Positions 12,713 to 35,483 are shown, counted from the stretch's first letter. The stretch: 64,000 nt of DNA from Arcuatula senhousia (GCA_963971305.1 OZ020309.1:11835001-11899000); one strand, 5' to 3'. The notes: generated from the letters alone by a model not told the origin. A program made the numbers and translations.

Positions 12713-13024
12713 CTATTGTAAGTTGCTTTTATATAGTCTGCATTTGACAGCCATACTCAATTTTCCCATTCTAGCATTTCTAAATATAAACTGGTTATAC
12801 ATAGCATGAAGAATTCTCTTTATATTTGAGTTGAATTTTTGTTTTAACAGTTCAGAAAGCATAATACTTGGTTTTACATGTACTAATTGCATTATTTCTT
12901 GTTTTTTTGTTTCATCAAAGAAATTTAAATGTTGATAGAATTTGAAAAGAACACTCCCCTCCTGATTTTTTGGATGATGTAATATAGACTTGGAAACTTT
13001 TGATTTCAATTCATCAATGTCCAT
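12713..13024 (-). CDS. Orphan open frame, 103 aa, unrecognised
   Basis: An ATG at 13024 opens 103 codons of Lys-rich, protein-like sequence (start MDIDELKSKVSKSILHHP). I do not recognise it and see no splice partners, signal peptide or domain. It overlaps the single ACTCCCC unit near 12948, which argues for repeat-derived sequence. Chance frames of this length are unusual but possible in such A+T-rich DNA. Confidence 0.15.
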   Translation of the reverse strand: MDIDELKSKVSKSILHHPKNQEGSVLFKFYQHLNFFDETKKQEIMQLVHVKPSIMLSELLKQKFNSNIKRILHAMYNQFIFRNARMGKLSMAVKCRLYKSNLQ

Positions 13025-14035
13025 TTTTGTTCTTTAGTGTGTCCCAAAAATACTATCAAACATTTAAGTTTCTTTGATGATAGTTTTTTTTTTTTTTTTA
13101 ACTTGGCAGAATTTATGGGATCTTCATTTCACCAGAAACTGAAATATTAGGGCCCTGCATTAAGGATGCTCTATCTGTTTAACTTTGTCGGTTTGTCTGT
13201 TGGTCAACATTTTTTTGTGCACACTAAAATAACAAAACTGTAAGAGATACAGATTTGAAATATGATACAGTGATTAAATACCATTTGAGGAATTGGATAT
13301 TAAAATTTCATGAAAATCTGTCGAATATTTTTTAAAAACTTAGATTTTTTGCCAGCAGGGTCCTAACTGTCTTTGTCAGTTTTGTAGTTTATTTTAGGTG
13401 CTTAAATTAAGTGAATCCTGTAAATTCTGCCAGGGAACCATTTTTTGAGTAAGAATCTCATTACCTACTTATATATATTATAAATACTCCGCTGCTATTC
13501 TGCTGAAATAAAAATTGACCTCATTTTTTCTCTGTTGAGTTTGTTACTAACACGACTTACTGCATGCCTAATCAAACCTTCCATGACCAGTATTCAAATG
13601 TTTAAAGATTAATTGTTAAAATGATTTTTTAACCAAAAGGTACAAGGTTTCTTTTTGAGTGCTTCTTTGGTGACAAAAACTTACAGAATTTTTTTCAAAG
13701 GATCCTAAAATGTACAATTTCATCATGTTACTTCAGAGACCAATTTTAAAGCTCATTTGAATACTGGCTCATCTTTAAAAACATGAATGATTTATTTACA
13801 TAACCTTGTTATTTATGCTGCTAACAAGATTCATCTGTGAACTAAAGGTAAGTCTTATTAGTACTATGTTACCAGGAACAGCCAGCTCAATCGAAAAAAC
13901 CTTTCTTTGAAATGGAGATGGTTTTAAAATTTGAAAGTTGCTAAACCTTTCTGTAAGGAAAAAGAAACAATTTTCAAGGCCACGTAACTATTGAGGAATA
14001 AGAAGACCTGCTCACATTTGAAATATGTGTCATTA

Positions 14036-14168
14036 ACAGCTATAAATAACAAAATTGATTGGATGTCTATAGATAGTAACAAAGTATGATTGGCTGTATA
14101 TAAATAACAACAGAGTTTGATTGGCTGTCTATAAATCTATAAATAACAATGAAGAGTGATTGGCTGTA
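14036..14168 (+). repeat. Short tandem repeat, ~45 bp unit
   Basis: About four degenerate units built from CTATAAATAACAA...GATTGGCTGT. The repeated ATTGG is a CCAAT-box word on the other strand, probably coincidental. Confidence 0.6.
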
Positions 14169-15649
14169 GATATTATTAGCACCTAACTAATCTTTTGCTT
14201 TGAGTGTCATGATTTATTAACGGCATGTCCCTCCATACCCCTCTGACGAAATCCATGCACACTGACAAAACTTGCTTAATGGATTTTAACATCATTTCTA
14301 AAGGCAAATATCAAAATAAACAAATCATGGTGTAATGATAGTTCAAGTTGTCAATAAAATGCTCAATATTTTTTTCTAAAGAAATTTGATACTTGGTCCC
14401 TGACTCATAAAGTAGAAATATTTAAGAAATGTAATAGTGTATTTTAAAGGCTTTCTTAAAAGTTTTTACTTAATAATGGCAAAAAACATTTATATTAACT
14501 TAATTAAGTAGATCATGTCCCATTTTGTATTTTTTTATGTTACTAATCATAGGGTAATGAATCGGGTTTTTATAAGCAATCAAAAACAAAACAATCCCTT
14601 TGTCGTGTGTGAATGAATGTATTTTTGTGTTGATTTTTAGCTTTAATAAATGAACAAGGTAGATCAAATCCTTTTTCTTCTTTGTCAACTGAAATATGTA
14701 AACGTATACATATTCTTAATATCTTTTATATAAATAGATTTTTATCAAATTTCTGTTAACTACTCTAAGATTTGATCTACCTTCATTTTTTGTCAACATT
14801 TCAATCAAATCTGTTTTCTGTGATATTTTATTTAATATTCATTCTTTCATTGTGCCATGTGGTATGGTTTTGGCAAATCTTGCCCCTTTAAGTTAAATGA
14901 CAAAATAAGATGGCAGGCTTGAAAAAGGTAACTTCTAAATTTCAGTAATGCTCTTTCAAAATTTTTTGATATTTATAAACTTTGCCTTTTCTTACAATGT
15001 TAAGTCTGATATTATCCCCATAAACATTTTTTTGTTAGATTCACATGACTTTTTTGGAATCCCATGACATTTATTATTTGTTGGATTTCCATGACATTTT
15101 GTATGAATGTGCTCACATTGACTGTGTTTTTAGTCAGTATTTTTATTTACATTTTTTGTCTTGACGTCAGATGTAATGAATCTCAAACTTTGAGATTGTG
15201 TTGCTTGGTCAACACAAATTTATTATATTGAGAGATTAAAAAAAAAAGATTTTTTATACAATTAAAGGAAATGTTATTAAAAAATATTTGTCTATCTTGA
15301 TGAAGCAGTCGGGAAGCAGACGACATCTGTTTTGGTCAGGTAGGTTTTGGCATGAAAACATAATTTGAAGATGTTGAACAGATACATCAAAATAATCCAA
15401 ACGACAGAGACAAGAGTTACATACCCTGGCATACGTATAAGCAGGGAAATACACACACATTATGCAAGTGAGGGCATGAACGTTATTGTCCAAGTTGAGT
15501 ATTGAAAACACAAGAAACATTCAAATTCAATAAGCTGTGACACACCATGCAACATTAAACCAAAGAACTCTTAAACGTTTACACAAAATTAGCCATAGTG
15601 TTGAGAACTTGTAGTTTTACATTGAAATTGGTCTGGAAACTTGAAAAAA

Positions 15650-16215
15650 AAACTAGAAAATGTGCCTATGAGCCACAAGATGGCCCTCCCGTTCTTAAAA
15701 TATCATTGACCCCCAATGTGTATAACCTGGGTTATGGTCTTTAACCAAGAACTTAAAGTCTTTCATGCACAAAATATAGGTCACAGTGACCTACTTTCTA
15801 GTGGGTGGTGTCATCCTACCCAAGACACATCTAGTGGTGAAATATCATTGACCCCCAACATCTAGTATATGTCCAAGTAATGGACCTTAACCAAAGTCAT
15901 TCATGCGTAAAATTTAGGTCACAGTGATCTAATTTCTAGTGGGTGGTGTCACCTGACCCAAAAACAAAACACATCTAGTGGTGAAATATCATTGACCCCC
16001 AACATCTAATATCCAAGTTATGGACCTTGACCAAGAACTGATCATAAAATATTGGTCACAGTGACCTAACCATCTAGTGGTGAGATATCATTGACCCCCC
16101 CCCCCCCCCCCCCAACATCTAATATCCGAGTGATGGACCTTAACCACGAACTTCACCCAAGTGTTAAGGACGGACAAGGGTAAAACTATATGGCCGATCC
16201 ACATACGTGGTCAAT
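15650..16215 (+). repeat. Tandem repeat with ATTGACCCCCAACATCTAG core
   Basis: Core copies start at about 15701, 15843, 15987 and 16086, roughly 100-144 bp apart, each followed by GGTCACAGTGA and CTAGTGGGTGGTGTCA-type segments. A poly-C run sits near 16096. The right edge carries GACGGACAAGGGTAAAACTA and a GATCCACATACGTGGTC segment. The same family lies inverted at 38770-39480. Confidence 0.8.
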
Positions 16216-16728
16216 CCATAAAAATCCACAAAAAGCTGATTTGCTCTGTGAAAATAACTCTTCTGTTCAATTTCTAAATATTCAGATTTTAAAGAAAAGT
16301 GGGGGTCACTCAGTAAGGGTATGTCTCGTCTGTTGGCGTCACTGCAAAACACTTATAAAGTCGACTTATGTTTTAGTGGCTAGTCATGTGACAGGTGACT
16401 GAATAACATTTAACCACCAAGAAGCATATGTGTACAACTTAAGTGAATAAAGATGTCCTATATGGAGAAACACACTTAACAAAAAATAACACCAAAATTC
16501 ACTGAGTCATTTAGTAAAAATGAGGTCATGGTCAAATGACATGGTGACAGACCAATGATCTAATTCATCCATATCCTAAAAATCATCAGATGCTTAGGTG
16601 TTATTCTTTTCTAACAATAAATATTCCACAAAGACTTGCAAAAAAGTTCATTTCCCCCTAAAGACACAAATAGAAAATAATGAGATGTGGAATAAGTGTA
16701 CGCGACACAGCCCACAATAAAGCGCAAA

Positions 16729-16950
16729 TCAGGAAAACCACAATGGACAACTGCCACCAGCCTTCAACGAGTCAGTAGGCGCTGCTGGCAGTTCTGCAAT
16801 TGGCCTATGGTCTAAATAAAATAAAATAAGACAGCTATGGCGTTCCATAGTCTCCTGTAACAACATTCTGTTTATACACTGGGTGTCACTGGCTATGATT
16901 AACGCTGAAAATATTAAGGCAGTAAAAACAAGAATATGTCCAACAGACAT
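16729..16950 (-). CDS. Small open frame with signal-peptide-like start, doubtful
   Basis: 73 codons starting MSVGHILVFTALIFSALIIA, a good signal peptide or single membrane segment by composition, then a short tail with three Cys. It abuts the 16951-17424 repeat and has no recognisable homologue. A secreted peptide is possible, but a chance frame is equally likely. Confidence 0.15.
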   Translation of the reverse strand: MSVGHILVFTALIFSALIIASDTQCINRMLLQETMERHSCLILFYLDHRPIAELPAAPTDSLKAGGSCPLWFS

Positions 16951-17424
16951 AATGCCCCATCTCGCAACATTTATTTATTTCCGCAATCACTAAACCATGA
17001 ACTTGTTCCAAGAGTATTATTTTATGGACTTTTACCATTCTTCTATATGTGGTCATTCATGTGGAAAATTTAGGTTACAGCCAGCATCTGAAGCATACAT
17101 TCTGCTTAGCATCACTAGGTGCACCTACCATACCAATATAGTTGATGTGGCACATGTAGAAAAGTGGGAATGGACTTTAACCATTCTTCTGAAAGTGGTC
17201 ATTCATGCGGAAAATGTAGGTCACATCCAGCATCCGAAGCATGCATTGTTCTTAGCATCACTAGGTGCACCTACCATACCAATATGATTGATGTGGCATT
17301 TGCAAGTATGTGGGAATTTGGAAATATGGGGATTTAGGACGGACAAACGGACGGATAAACGAATGGACGGACGGACGGACGGACCCGAACACTATATACC
17401 CCTTTACTTTCGTAGATGGGGCAT
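16951..17424. repeat. Repeat unit bounded by inverted ATGCCCCATCT, with two 146-bp tandem copies
   Basis: The ends are inverted (AATGCCCCATCT near 16951; AGATGGGGCAT near 17415). Two tandem copies start at 17027 and 17173 (146 bp apart), each with CACTAGGTGCACCTACCATA. A GGAC-type microsatellite follows at about 17338-17384. Confidence 0.7.
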
Positions 17425-17454
17425 AAAAATACGGGTGCATCAGTTTTAAACATT

Positions 17455-17772
17455 TTTATTTAACCTGGATCTGGAAACAAGCTTAATGCTAATGTGAATC
17501 CTTCTCCAGTTAGCAGTTTGCGAGTGAGGCCTTTGTAGCGGCCCCACTGAGCCTACTCTTATCGAACTCTACAAAAGGTCTTTAACGTGTATGGGATATT
17601 GCTCTCCACATACACGGGGCAACCTTTTTTCGGTCCGTTGGACTAGCACCGTTCCTTGAGATGCTGTCAACAGAGAGTCGGAAATTCGTGAAATTTTCAC
17701 CCCGAATGAGGATCGAAATACGAACCTTGGTGTTAGTAGCCCGATGCGTTAACCACTACGCCACCGGCTTTC
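17455..17772 (-). mobile_element. tRNA-derived SINE
   Basis: On the minus strand the head reads TGGCGTAGTGGTTAACGCAT, a tRNA-like box A, followed by GGTTCGTATTTCGATCC, a box B (RNA polymerase III promoter) with a small insertion. A conserved-looking body (GAATTTCCGACTC, CTCAAGGAACGGTGCTAGTC) follows, and a tail region (AGCATTAAGCTTGTTTCCAG) near 17470. A tail-only relative lies at 32300-32400. It does not fold as a full tRNA. Confidence 0.75.
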
Positions 17773-18149
17773 ATTCGTTAAAATGTTGTCTACAATTTTC
17801 TTCGTTTTCTTTATCGTAAATTTATTAGACTGTAAAATTTCCATGCGTTAACCATAGCCGGTAATCATGAATAGTATTGGAGTGAAAAATATGGGATTTC
17901 AGTCTTTCTGTGTACATGTTTATCGTAGAATTTTGAGTTAAGTTTAAATGGTGTGATGTCAAACAAACAGGAAGTGCTTACCCGTTTTGTGGCAGCTTGG
18001 CTCTTTTTCGTTTTGACAAGAGCTTGCGTTGATGATTCTTATTCTTAAATTATGTTGAATTGTCTAGGTTGTGTCCGTTTTTTTTTGTTTTTTTGTTGGA
18101 CTTGAGGAGTCAAATATCCCTTTGATAGTTCTGTGTTTTTATGTTTGTC

Positions 18150-18217
18150 CATCGCCATGATTACGAAGTCGGGTCGAGTATAAAACAATTCTGCATTCTT
18201 TCCACAAGTGATGACCC
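18150..18217 (+). repeat. 70-bp repeat with TATA-like motif, copy 1
   Basis: A CATCGCCATGATTACGAAGT segment, then a GTATAAAAC word and CATTCTTTCCACAAGTGATG. It recurs at about 20418-20490 with few changes. A 76-codon open frame begins at its 3' end. Confidence 0.7.
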
Positions 18218-18438
18218 CCCAATCGATTTTGGAACAAAAAGTTGAGGGCCAGGTTGGTGGTATACCATCGCTTATTTCTGAAAGTCTTATTGTCTCAGAG
18301 ACTGTAAATGCTGCATCTCTTACGGTAACCCAATCAATCCAATTGAACTTTTCATCTTATGAACAAAGGATTTCGTCGGTTTATGGGGTGCCGATCGATG
18401 CAAATGACTGTTTGAAAGTAGCAGAGAACTACCAATAG
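18208..18438 (+). CDS. Open frame, 76 aa, unrecognised
   Basis: It starts MMTPQSILEQKVEGQVGG and ends at TAG just before the GGTCGC repeat. Composition is balanced and protein-like (Ser/Val/Ile/Asn), unlike nearby A+T-driven frames, and a TATA-like word lies about 30 nt upstream. It may be a fragment of a retroelement or a captured exon; I do not recognise it. Confidence 0.25.
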   Translation: MMTPQSILEQKVEGQVGGIPSLISESLIVSETVNAASLTVTQSIQLNFSSYEQRISSVYGVPIDANDCLKVAENYQ

Positions 18439-18439
18439 G

Positions 18440-18626
18440 GTACCCCCCTCAGGTCGCAAGGTCGCTTTTAAAAGAGGTCCGAGGTCGCAAGGTCGCTTTT
18501 AAAAGGCATATTTTGGCGGAGGTTGCAGGTCGTTTTTTGGCATAGGTCGATTTTATGAAGTGTAGGTCGGAAGTCGCCCTTAAAAAGCCCTCAGGTCGCA
18601 GGTCGTTTTTAACCCTGCGGGAGCCA
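18440..18626 (+). repeat. GGTCGC-rich element, copy 1
   Basis: Built from AGGTCGCAAGGTCGC and TCGCTTTTAAAAG words, ending AACCCTGCGGGAGCCAC. A copy lies in opposite orientation at 55160-55325. Much more C+G-rich than its surroundings. No coding capacity is visible. Confidence 0.75.
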
Positions 18627-19784
18627 CAATGGGACGTTCGAATGTCAGGAGACCGAAAGGTCAAAGACAAAGTCAAATACAGAAACATCAAGAAAACAGC
18701 ACGCAACCAGCAACGAGGATTTAACTATAGTTACAACGGGAGTGGACCCAAGTGCTCAGAAGAATCTGCAGTTCATTGGTCCGTTGTCCTTGTATTGGAC
18801 ATGATATCTAATGTAAAAATTCAGTCCAACCCAAATGGAAGATCAAAGGATCTACTGATGCAAATGTACAGTATTATTAAGAAGTCGGCATACATAAGTT
18901 ACTCACTACTTATAGGCAATAACTCATGTGGTATGAAAGTGCACAAAAATCTCCTCTTTTGTTGCATGTTTATCTATTTTTATCCATCTAAGTAATTCAA
19001 ATTATCTAACGAATTTACATAAAATTGTGATATCATTATATGCAAACCATGACAAGAAGCATATATAGCAGATTGATACCAGTTTTCAGAACTGTTCTGT
19101 CAGACCTACAGGTCTATGCTACTTTCAATAGTTTTGAGTAATTATAATAATTGATCTTCTTTCTTCATGAAGTGTGTTGGATACTCAACAGGAGTGGGTT
19201 TGATGTCAATGGGCTTGGGGTCTAAATGCCTGGAATGTCAAATTGTCTCCCGCACAAAAAAAAAAAACACAAAAAAACCAAGAATTGTAGGTAGACGGAC
19301 GGATGGTGGATTACGTACAAAAAAGGGGTCTTAGAGGAATCCATGGGATCATGATTTGGAAACTGTTTGGGGGACTTAGTAACAGTTTCACTGTTACAAT
19401 TGTTACTTGTTTATTCGACATTTTTCATCTATACATTAAGGTTATCAATATCCAAATATCAAAAAATATATAGTAGAATACTAACAGCCCCGAGATACTT
19501 TAAAATATTGTGTAAAATTTTCATGAAAATCCATCGCAATTTTTAGTTGTGAGTAAAAGATGAGTACCCTAAGGTGTAAATGAGCCGACACAAACACCTC
19601 TAACTAAATATTTTCCGCCATAACTACAACAGACAGGAGGCTCGCGGGAGCCTAAATCGTTCACATGGCTATAATGACAAATAGAATGAAAAGGATCATT
19701 AACAATATTTATGGTAAATGTCAGAAAAAATCCTAAGTATAAAAAATCATAATACAACTTCTGTCTATACATGCTATAGAGGCT

Positions 19785-20215
19785 GATGTAGAGCTCATTG
19801 AATTGAAGATTTAATCAAACAAAAAACCCGGTTTTTTTTACCCTTAAAGAGCCAAAACCCCTATAAGGGGTCATCTGACAACCTCAACCCAATAACGAAT
19901 TTTCAGAGCCCAATGAACTGAAGGTTTAAGAGAGCAGCAGTTTTTCTTTAACTTTTATAGTTTTCATTTTAAATAAAGGCCAAAACATGAAAAAAAACGC
20001 GATTCTTCACCAATAAAGGGTCCAAACGCCTACTAGGGGTAATCTGATCTGATAACTTCAACATGTTCAACCCTAAAGGTTAAAGCAAGCAGCAGCTTTT
20101 CTTTAACTGCAATAGGTTTCATTTTAAATAAAAGCCCAAAACATAAAAAACCCGTCGATTTTCCTTAAAAAACCCTATAAGGGGTAATCTTACAACTTTA
20201 ACCCAATGAAGACTT
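19785..20215 (+). repeat. Degenerate tandem repeat (CCCTATAAGGGGT / GCAGCAG units)
   Basis: About three degenerate ~150-bp units, each with CTATAAGGGGTCATCTGACA-type and AAGCAGCAG(T/C)TTTTCTTTAAC-type segments. Related sequence in opposite orientation occurs at about 40700-40760. Confidence 0.55.
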
Positions 20216-20417
20216 TTGTAGAGCTCTGTTTATGCAAGCAGGATCTTTTCCCCATCGGTTATAGTTTTTTTATATAATAATAACTTTATTTGCAAATTAC
20301 ACCCATGGGGGTCAAGCAAACACAATACAACATATAACATATTTACATTCAAACAATGACATGTAATTAATTAGATAAGAACTTTGACCGATATGGACCC
20401 TATCTTCGCAGTTATGT

Positions 20418-20490
20418 GTGTTCATCGCCATGATTACGAAGTCGGTCTGTATAAAACAACTCTGCATTCTTTCCACAAGTGATGACCCCA
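20418..20490 (+). repeat. 70-bp repeat with TATA-like motif, copy 2
   Basis: Near-identical to 18150-18217 (CATGATTACGAAGTCGG, GTATAAAACAA, TTTCCACAAGTGATGACCCC). No open frame follows this copy. Confidence 0.7.
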
Positions 20491-20526
20491 ATATTTTATA
20501 GGCCGAAAACATGAAAAAAAACCGCA

Positions 20527-20616
20527 TTTTTAGCTCACCTGGCCAGGAACGAAGGTCCATGTGAGCTATTACCATCATTTGGCATCCGTCGTGGTTGTCC
20601 AGGTGAGCTAAAAAGC
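20527..20616. repeat. Short foldback element (TTTTTAGCTCACCTGG arms)
   Basis: The left arm TTTTTAGCTCACCTGG and the right arm CCAGGTGAGCTAAAAA are perfect reverse complements enclosing about 60 bp, forming a hairpin with a 16-bp stem. Confidence 0.8.
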
Positions 20617-21029
20617 TTCAATAAAACAAATAATTAAGTTTTGCAACTCTTGTGTTATTCTAAGTCATTTTAATTGAAATCAGACTTAACATTTGCAAGA
20701 TGTCTTTTCAAAATGTTAATCATACCCCCAAACCACCTTAAAAGAGGCTTAACCCTGTAAGAGGTCATCTGACAACTTGACCTTTAGATTTGTCCCTATG
20801 TTCTTTTTCCAGTAACAACGGCCAAGTAATTGTAACCATTTTTTTTTCAAAATGAGGATCGTTGATTGCCAACATCCCATAAATGATTGGTAATTTTAGA
20901 GAACAAGAGTTAACACTAAAGTATGTCTCGCCTGCCGGCACCATCAGAAACAATTCTTCTTTCTTACTTCCACTATAATTTTGAATTTACATGGATTTTC
21001 AGTTTCTGAGATCAAAAGATGTGTAAACA

Positions 21030-21570
21030 TTGCAAATATATGCAATTAAAATAATCAGTCACTCATCCGGAAAATCAAGGTCAAGGTCAAAAGATGAGGA
21101 TGTAACTGTGCTAAGCTACTGCTGGGGCATATGCATACCAAGTTTCATCAACCTAGGACTTATAATTCTTGAGATATGGAGGTGCTTGCAAAACTTTTCC
21201 ATTGCTATTATATGTATTGAAAATTGTCAAAGTCACTCAACAGGAAAATCAAGGTCAAGGTCAAAAGATGGGGATGCAACTGTGCTAATCTACTACTGGG
21301 GCATATGCATACCAAGTTTCATCAACCTAGGACTTATAGTTCTTGAGATATGGAGGTGCTCGCAAAACTTTTCCATTGCTATTATATGTATTGAAAATTG
21401 TCAAAGTCACTCAATGGGAAAATCAAGGTCAAGGTCAAAAGATGGGGATGCAACTGTGCTAATCTACTACTGGGGCATATGCATACCAAGTTTCATCAAC
21501 CTAGGACTTATAGTTCTTGAGATATTGAGGTGCTCGCAAAACTTTTCCATTGCTTTTATATGTATTGAAG
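21030..21570 (+). repeat. Tandem repeat, exact 174-bp period, three copies
   Basis: GTCACTC starts at 21058, 21232 and 21406, exactly 174 bp apart, with very high identity between copies. 174 is a multiple of three, so one frame stays open for 190 codons as a 58-residue repeat; it has no start context or domain and I do not treat it as a gene. Each copy holds CAAGGTCAAGGTCAAAAG. Confidence 0.85.
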
Positions 21571-21664
21571 GGTCATTACTCCTGACAACTTTGTTCCAAT
21601 GAGTCTTTTGTAGAATTTTGTGTGCATAAGATACTTCAGATTGATTCTATCTGTTTCAGTTAAT

Positions 21665-22150
21665 AATACTTTAATGTGATTTTACCCTTTGATCTATTTT
21701 CAGTAACAGCAGCCATGTTTGTATCAAGCCAAATACAATCAGAGTTTGAAGTCTCCTCCAGTCCCCCAAAAATTTCCAGTTCAAAAGGTCCATAAATTCC
21801 ACACAAAAAATGAGGATAAAAATTTCCTGGTAATATGCACAACTACATATGGTGTCCTTCCTACATATCAAGTTTCATTGAATTCAGTTCAAAAGTTTCA
21901 GAGTTGTGCTGACAAATTGATAAAGATTTTCTGCAAATTTCTAAGTTCAAAGGGCCATAAGTCCAACAAATATAAGTGCATCAATATTTCCTGGTAATAT
22001 GCACAACTACAAATAGTGTCCTTCCTACATACTAAGTTTTATTGAAATTGGTTGAGTAGTTTCAGAGGAGCTGTGCTGACAAATTTTTTGATGGACAGAC
22101 TGGACAAAAAACAATATTTCTCCTCACAAAGTGGTGGGGGGACATAATTA
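21665..22150 (+). repeat. Tandem repeat, ~164-bp period, two copies plus edge
   Basis: TCCTGGTAATATGCACAACT starts at 21825 and 21989. The right edge has GGACAGACTGGACAAAAAAC and GTGGGGGGACATAATT. The same family lies in opposite orientation at 60300-60860. Confidence 0.8.
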
Positions 22151-22159
22151 CTACTGGTA

Positions 22160-23835
22160 TTATGAAACATAAACAACATAGTAAGAGAAATAACTTTTTA
22201 TTGAAAAATTCAAAATGTGAGTATAAATGGATTTGTCTGAAAAATTGACAGCTACGTTTTATAAAATCTACAACAACAAAAAATCAACAGATGACTAAAG
22301 ATTCAAATTATTTTTCCATCTTAAAAAATAAATAGAGAAAATGCTTGGCATATAACTCAATACATGTAATGCTATATGTTACGTGGTGAAAACATATTTA
22401 TAAAAGAGAAAAAGTTATAGGGTAAGGTTTGCACTAAAAATGAAGATGAAGCACATTTAATTGTCAATTGTAAAAATACAAACACCAATGCTGTAATCTC
22501 TGAGGTGATCTAGGATATGCATGTACAAATGTCAATTCCATACCCTTGATATTCTTATAACTAGGGAACATTACCTTCACAGAAGAAAAATGTATTGATA
22601 TAGATGACAAAAATATTCATTTGCTTGCCTGTGATTTTAAAGAATTTTTTCAAAACTTTTTTTTTTTAAACTGGAATATTTTGGCTTTGATTGGGGATAA
22701 TTTTCACACAAATTTATTCTTCATGCTAAGATATCAAGTTCAATATATTCTGGACACATAAGGTTTTCTCAAGATATAAATATTACAAAATATATTATGG
22801 TTACAATTCAGGTGTAGTATGCATTGAAAAAAAAACAACATAAAACCAAACAAAATTCAGATTCATTACCGAGATATTTACAAGATCACTTAAAGAACAA
22901 AGAGCAGTAACTCTTCATGATAATAACACAATGTGGATGGAATGTACTTTTTTACTTTACATTTGAGATTAGTCTGCAAATAACAGATTCTTTTTATTAT
23001 TATTATATAAGTGACAAACAAGCAAAGAAATTTCAAATTCTGCAACGAGATTCAAAATAAAATTTATAATTGCAGATATTTTTACAGTGTTTAAAAATCA
23101 CTTTTTTGTTTTTTTAAATATCTTTAATTTCAAATGCTTTCACTCTTTTTTTATACTTCAAACTCTTTACAATAGAATTTTGTCCATATGTTTTCATTCA
23201 TAACAAAATAGAATTTTGAAATATTTCTCTTGGTCTGAATACTCTTTTCATCATACAAAGACAAATAAGGCAGTTAGTAAGTCAATCACATGAGTGCACA
23301 AAATGGTTCTTGGTTTTCTGTCTGTTCTCAAATTTGTAATATATTTCAGCTTACATTCTGAAAAAAAAAGTTACATAAACTTAGATTGAAAATAAAAGAT
23401 ATATTTACCAAAATTATCATTTTTGTTTTTAAAGTTGTGGGACTCTGTAAGCACACAATGGTCATATCAAAGGCTGTTTTCAATCATCAATACTGCAAAT
23501 GTACTTTATTTTCATGATTTTACAATTCCTTTACACCCTAAAGTACCATCTCTTATCCACAACTCTCCCTAAACCCCTAACAATAGATTTTCATAAAACT
23601 TCAGTACAATCTTTGTTACATGTAGATGTGCACCTCCTATTTTAAAATTAATTCTGATTGATGTTTCAGACATGGGTATCTATTTGCGAGTTGCTGCTCA
23701 CAGTTTTTCTAGTTTCTAAACTGTCATGTTATTCTCAAGTTAAGATCATGTCTACAGACAACTTTATAAAGTTGGATGGTTTTCTTAAAATATCTTTGTA
23801 TATATTTTTCAATATTAATTTGTAACTTTATAATA
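22160..23835. other. A+T-rich intergenic DNA, possible cathepsin L 3' UTR
   Basis: No repeat or exon recognised. On the minus strand an AATAAA lies at about 23500, the nearest clear poly(A) hexamer downstream of the cathepsin L stop codon. Confidence 0.35.
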
Positions 23836-24051
23836 CTGTATAGCGGGAAATTTTCGCAAGGTTTTAATTTTCGCTATTTTCACGACCATTACTCTATCGC
23901 GAAATTCAGAACCGGCGCAAAAGAGAATCAACATAAATTTGTATTGAGAATATTATTGAATCTCGAAAATAAATGTCTGGGTATATAACAACTTGGTAAT
24001 TTGGTATGAAATCGAGAAATTTGCACACCACAAAAATTACCCGCTATACGG
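23836..24051. mobile_element. MITE with CTGTATAGCGGG ends and TA duplication
   Basis: The left end CTGTATAGCGGGAAATTTT and the right end reverse complement CCGTATAGCGGGTAATTTT form inverted repeats, each outside flanked by TA (23834-23835, 24052-24053). TA duplication suggests a Tc1/mariner-type mobiliser. It lies 62 bp beyond the cathepsin L stop, so it is probably within the 3' UTR. Confidence 0.75.
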
Positions 24052-24112
24052 TATGCATTTTACTCACTAAACACTCGACATTTGAATGAAACAAACTTGT
24101 ATACCTACCAAT

Positions 24113-35483
<11,371 letters not shown>

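Noticed and set aside
17700..17772. A functional tRNA gene on the minus strand
   Set aside because: Boxes A and B are present but the acceptor and anticodon stems do not pair and a SINE body follows.
18555..18995. 146-codon open frame
   Set aside because: It starts inside the GGTCGC repeat and has no recognisable domain; likely chance read-through.
21030..21602. 190-codon open frame with 58-residue repeats
   Set aside because: It is the translation of an exact 174-bp non-coding tandem repeat; no domain, splice context or start signal.
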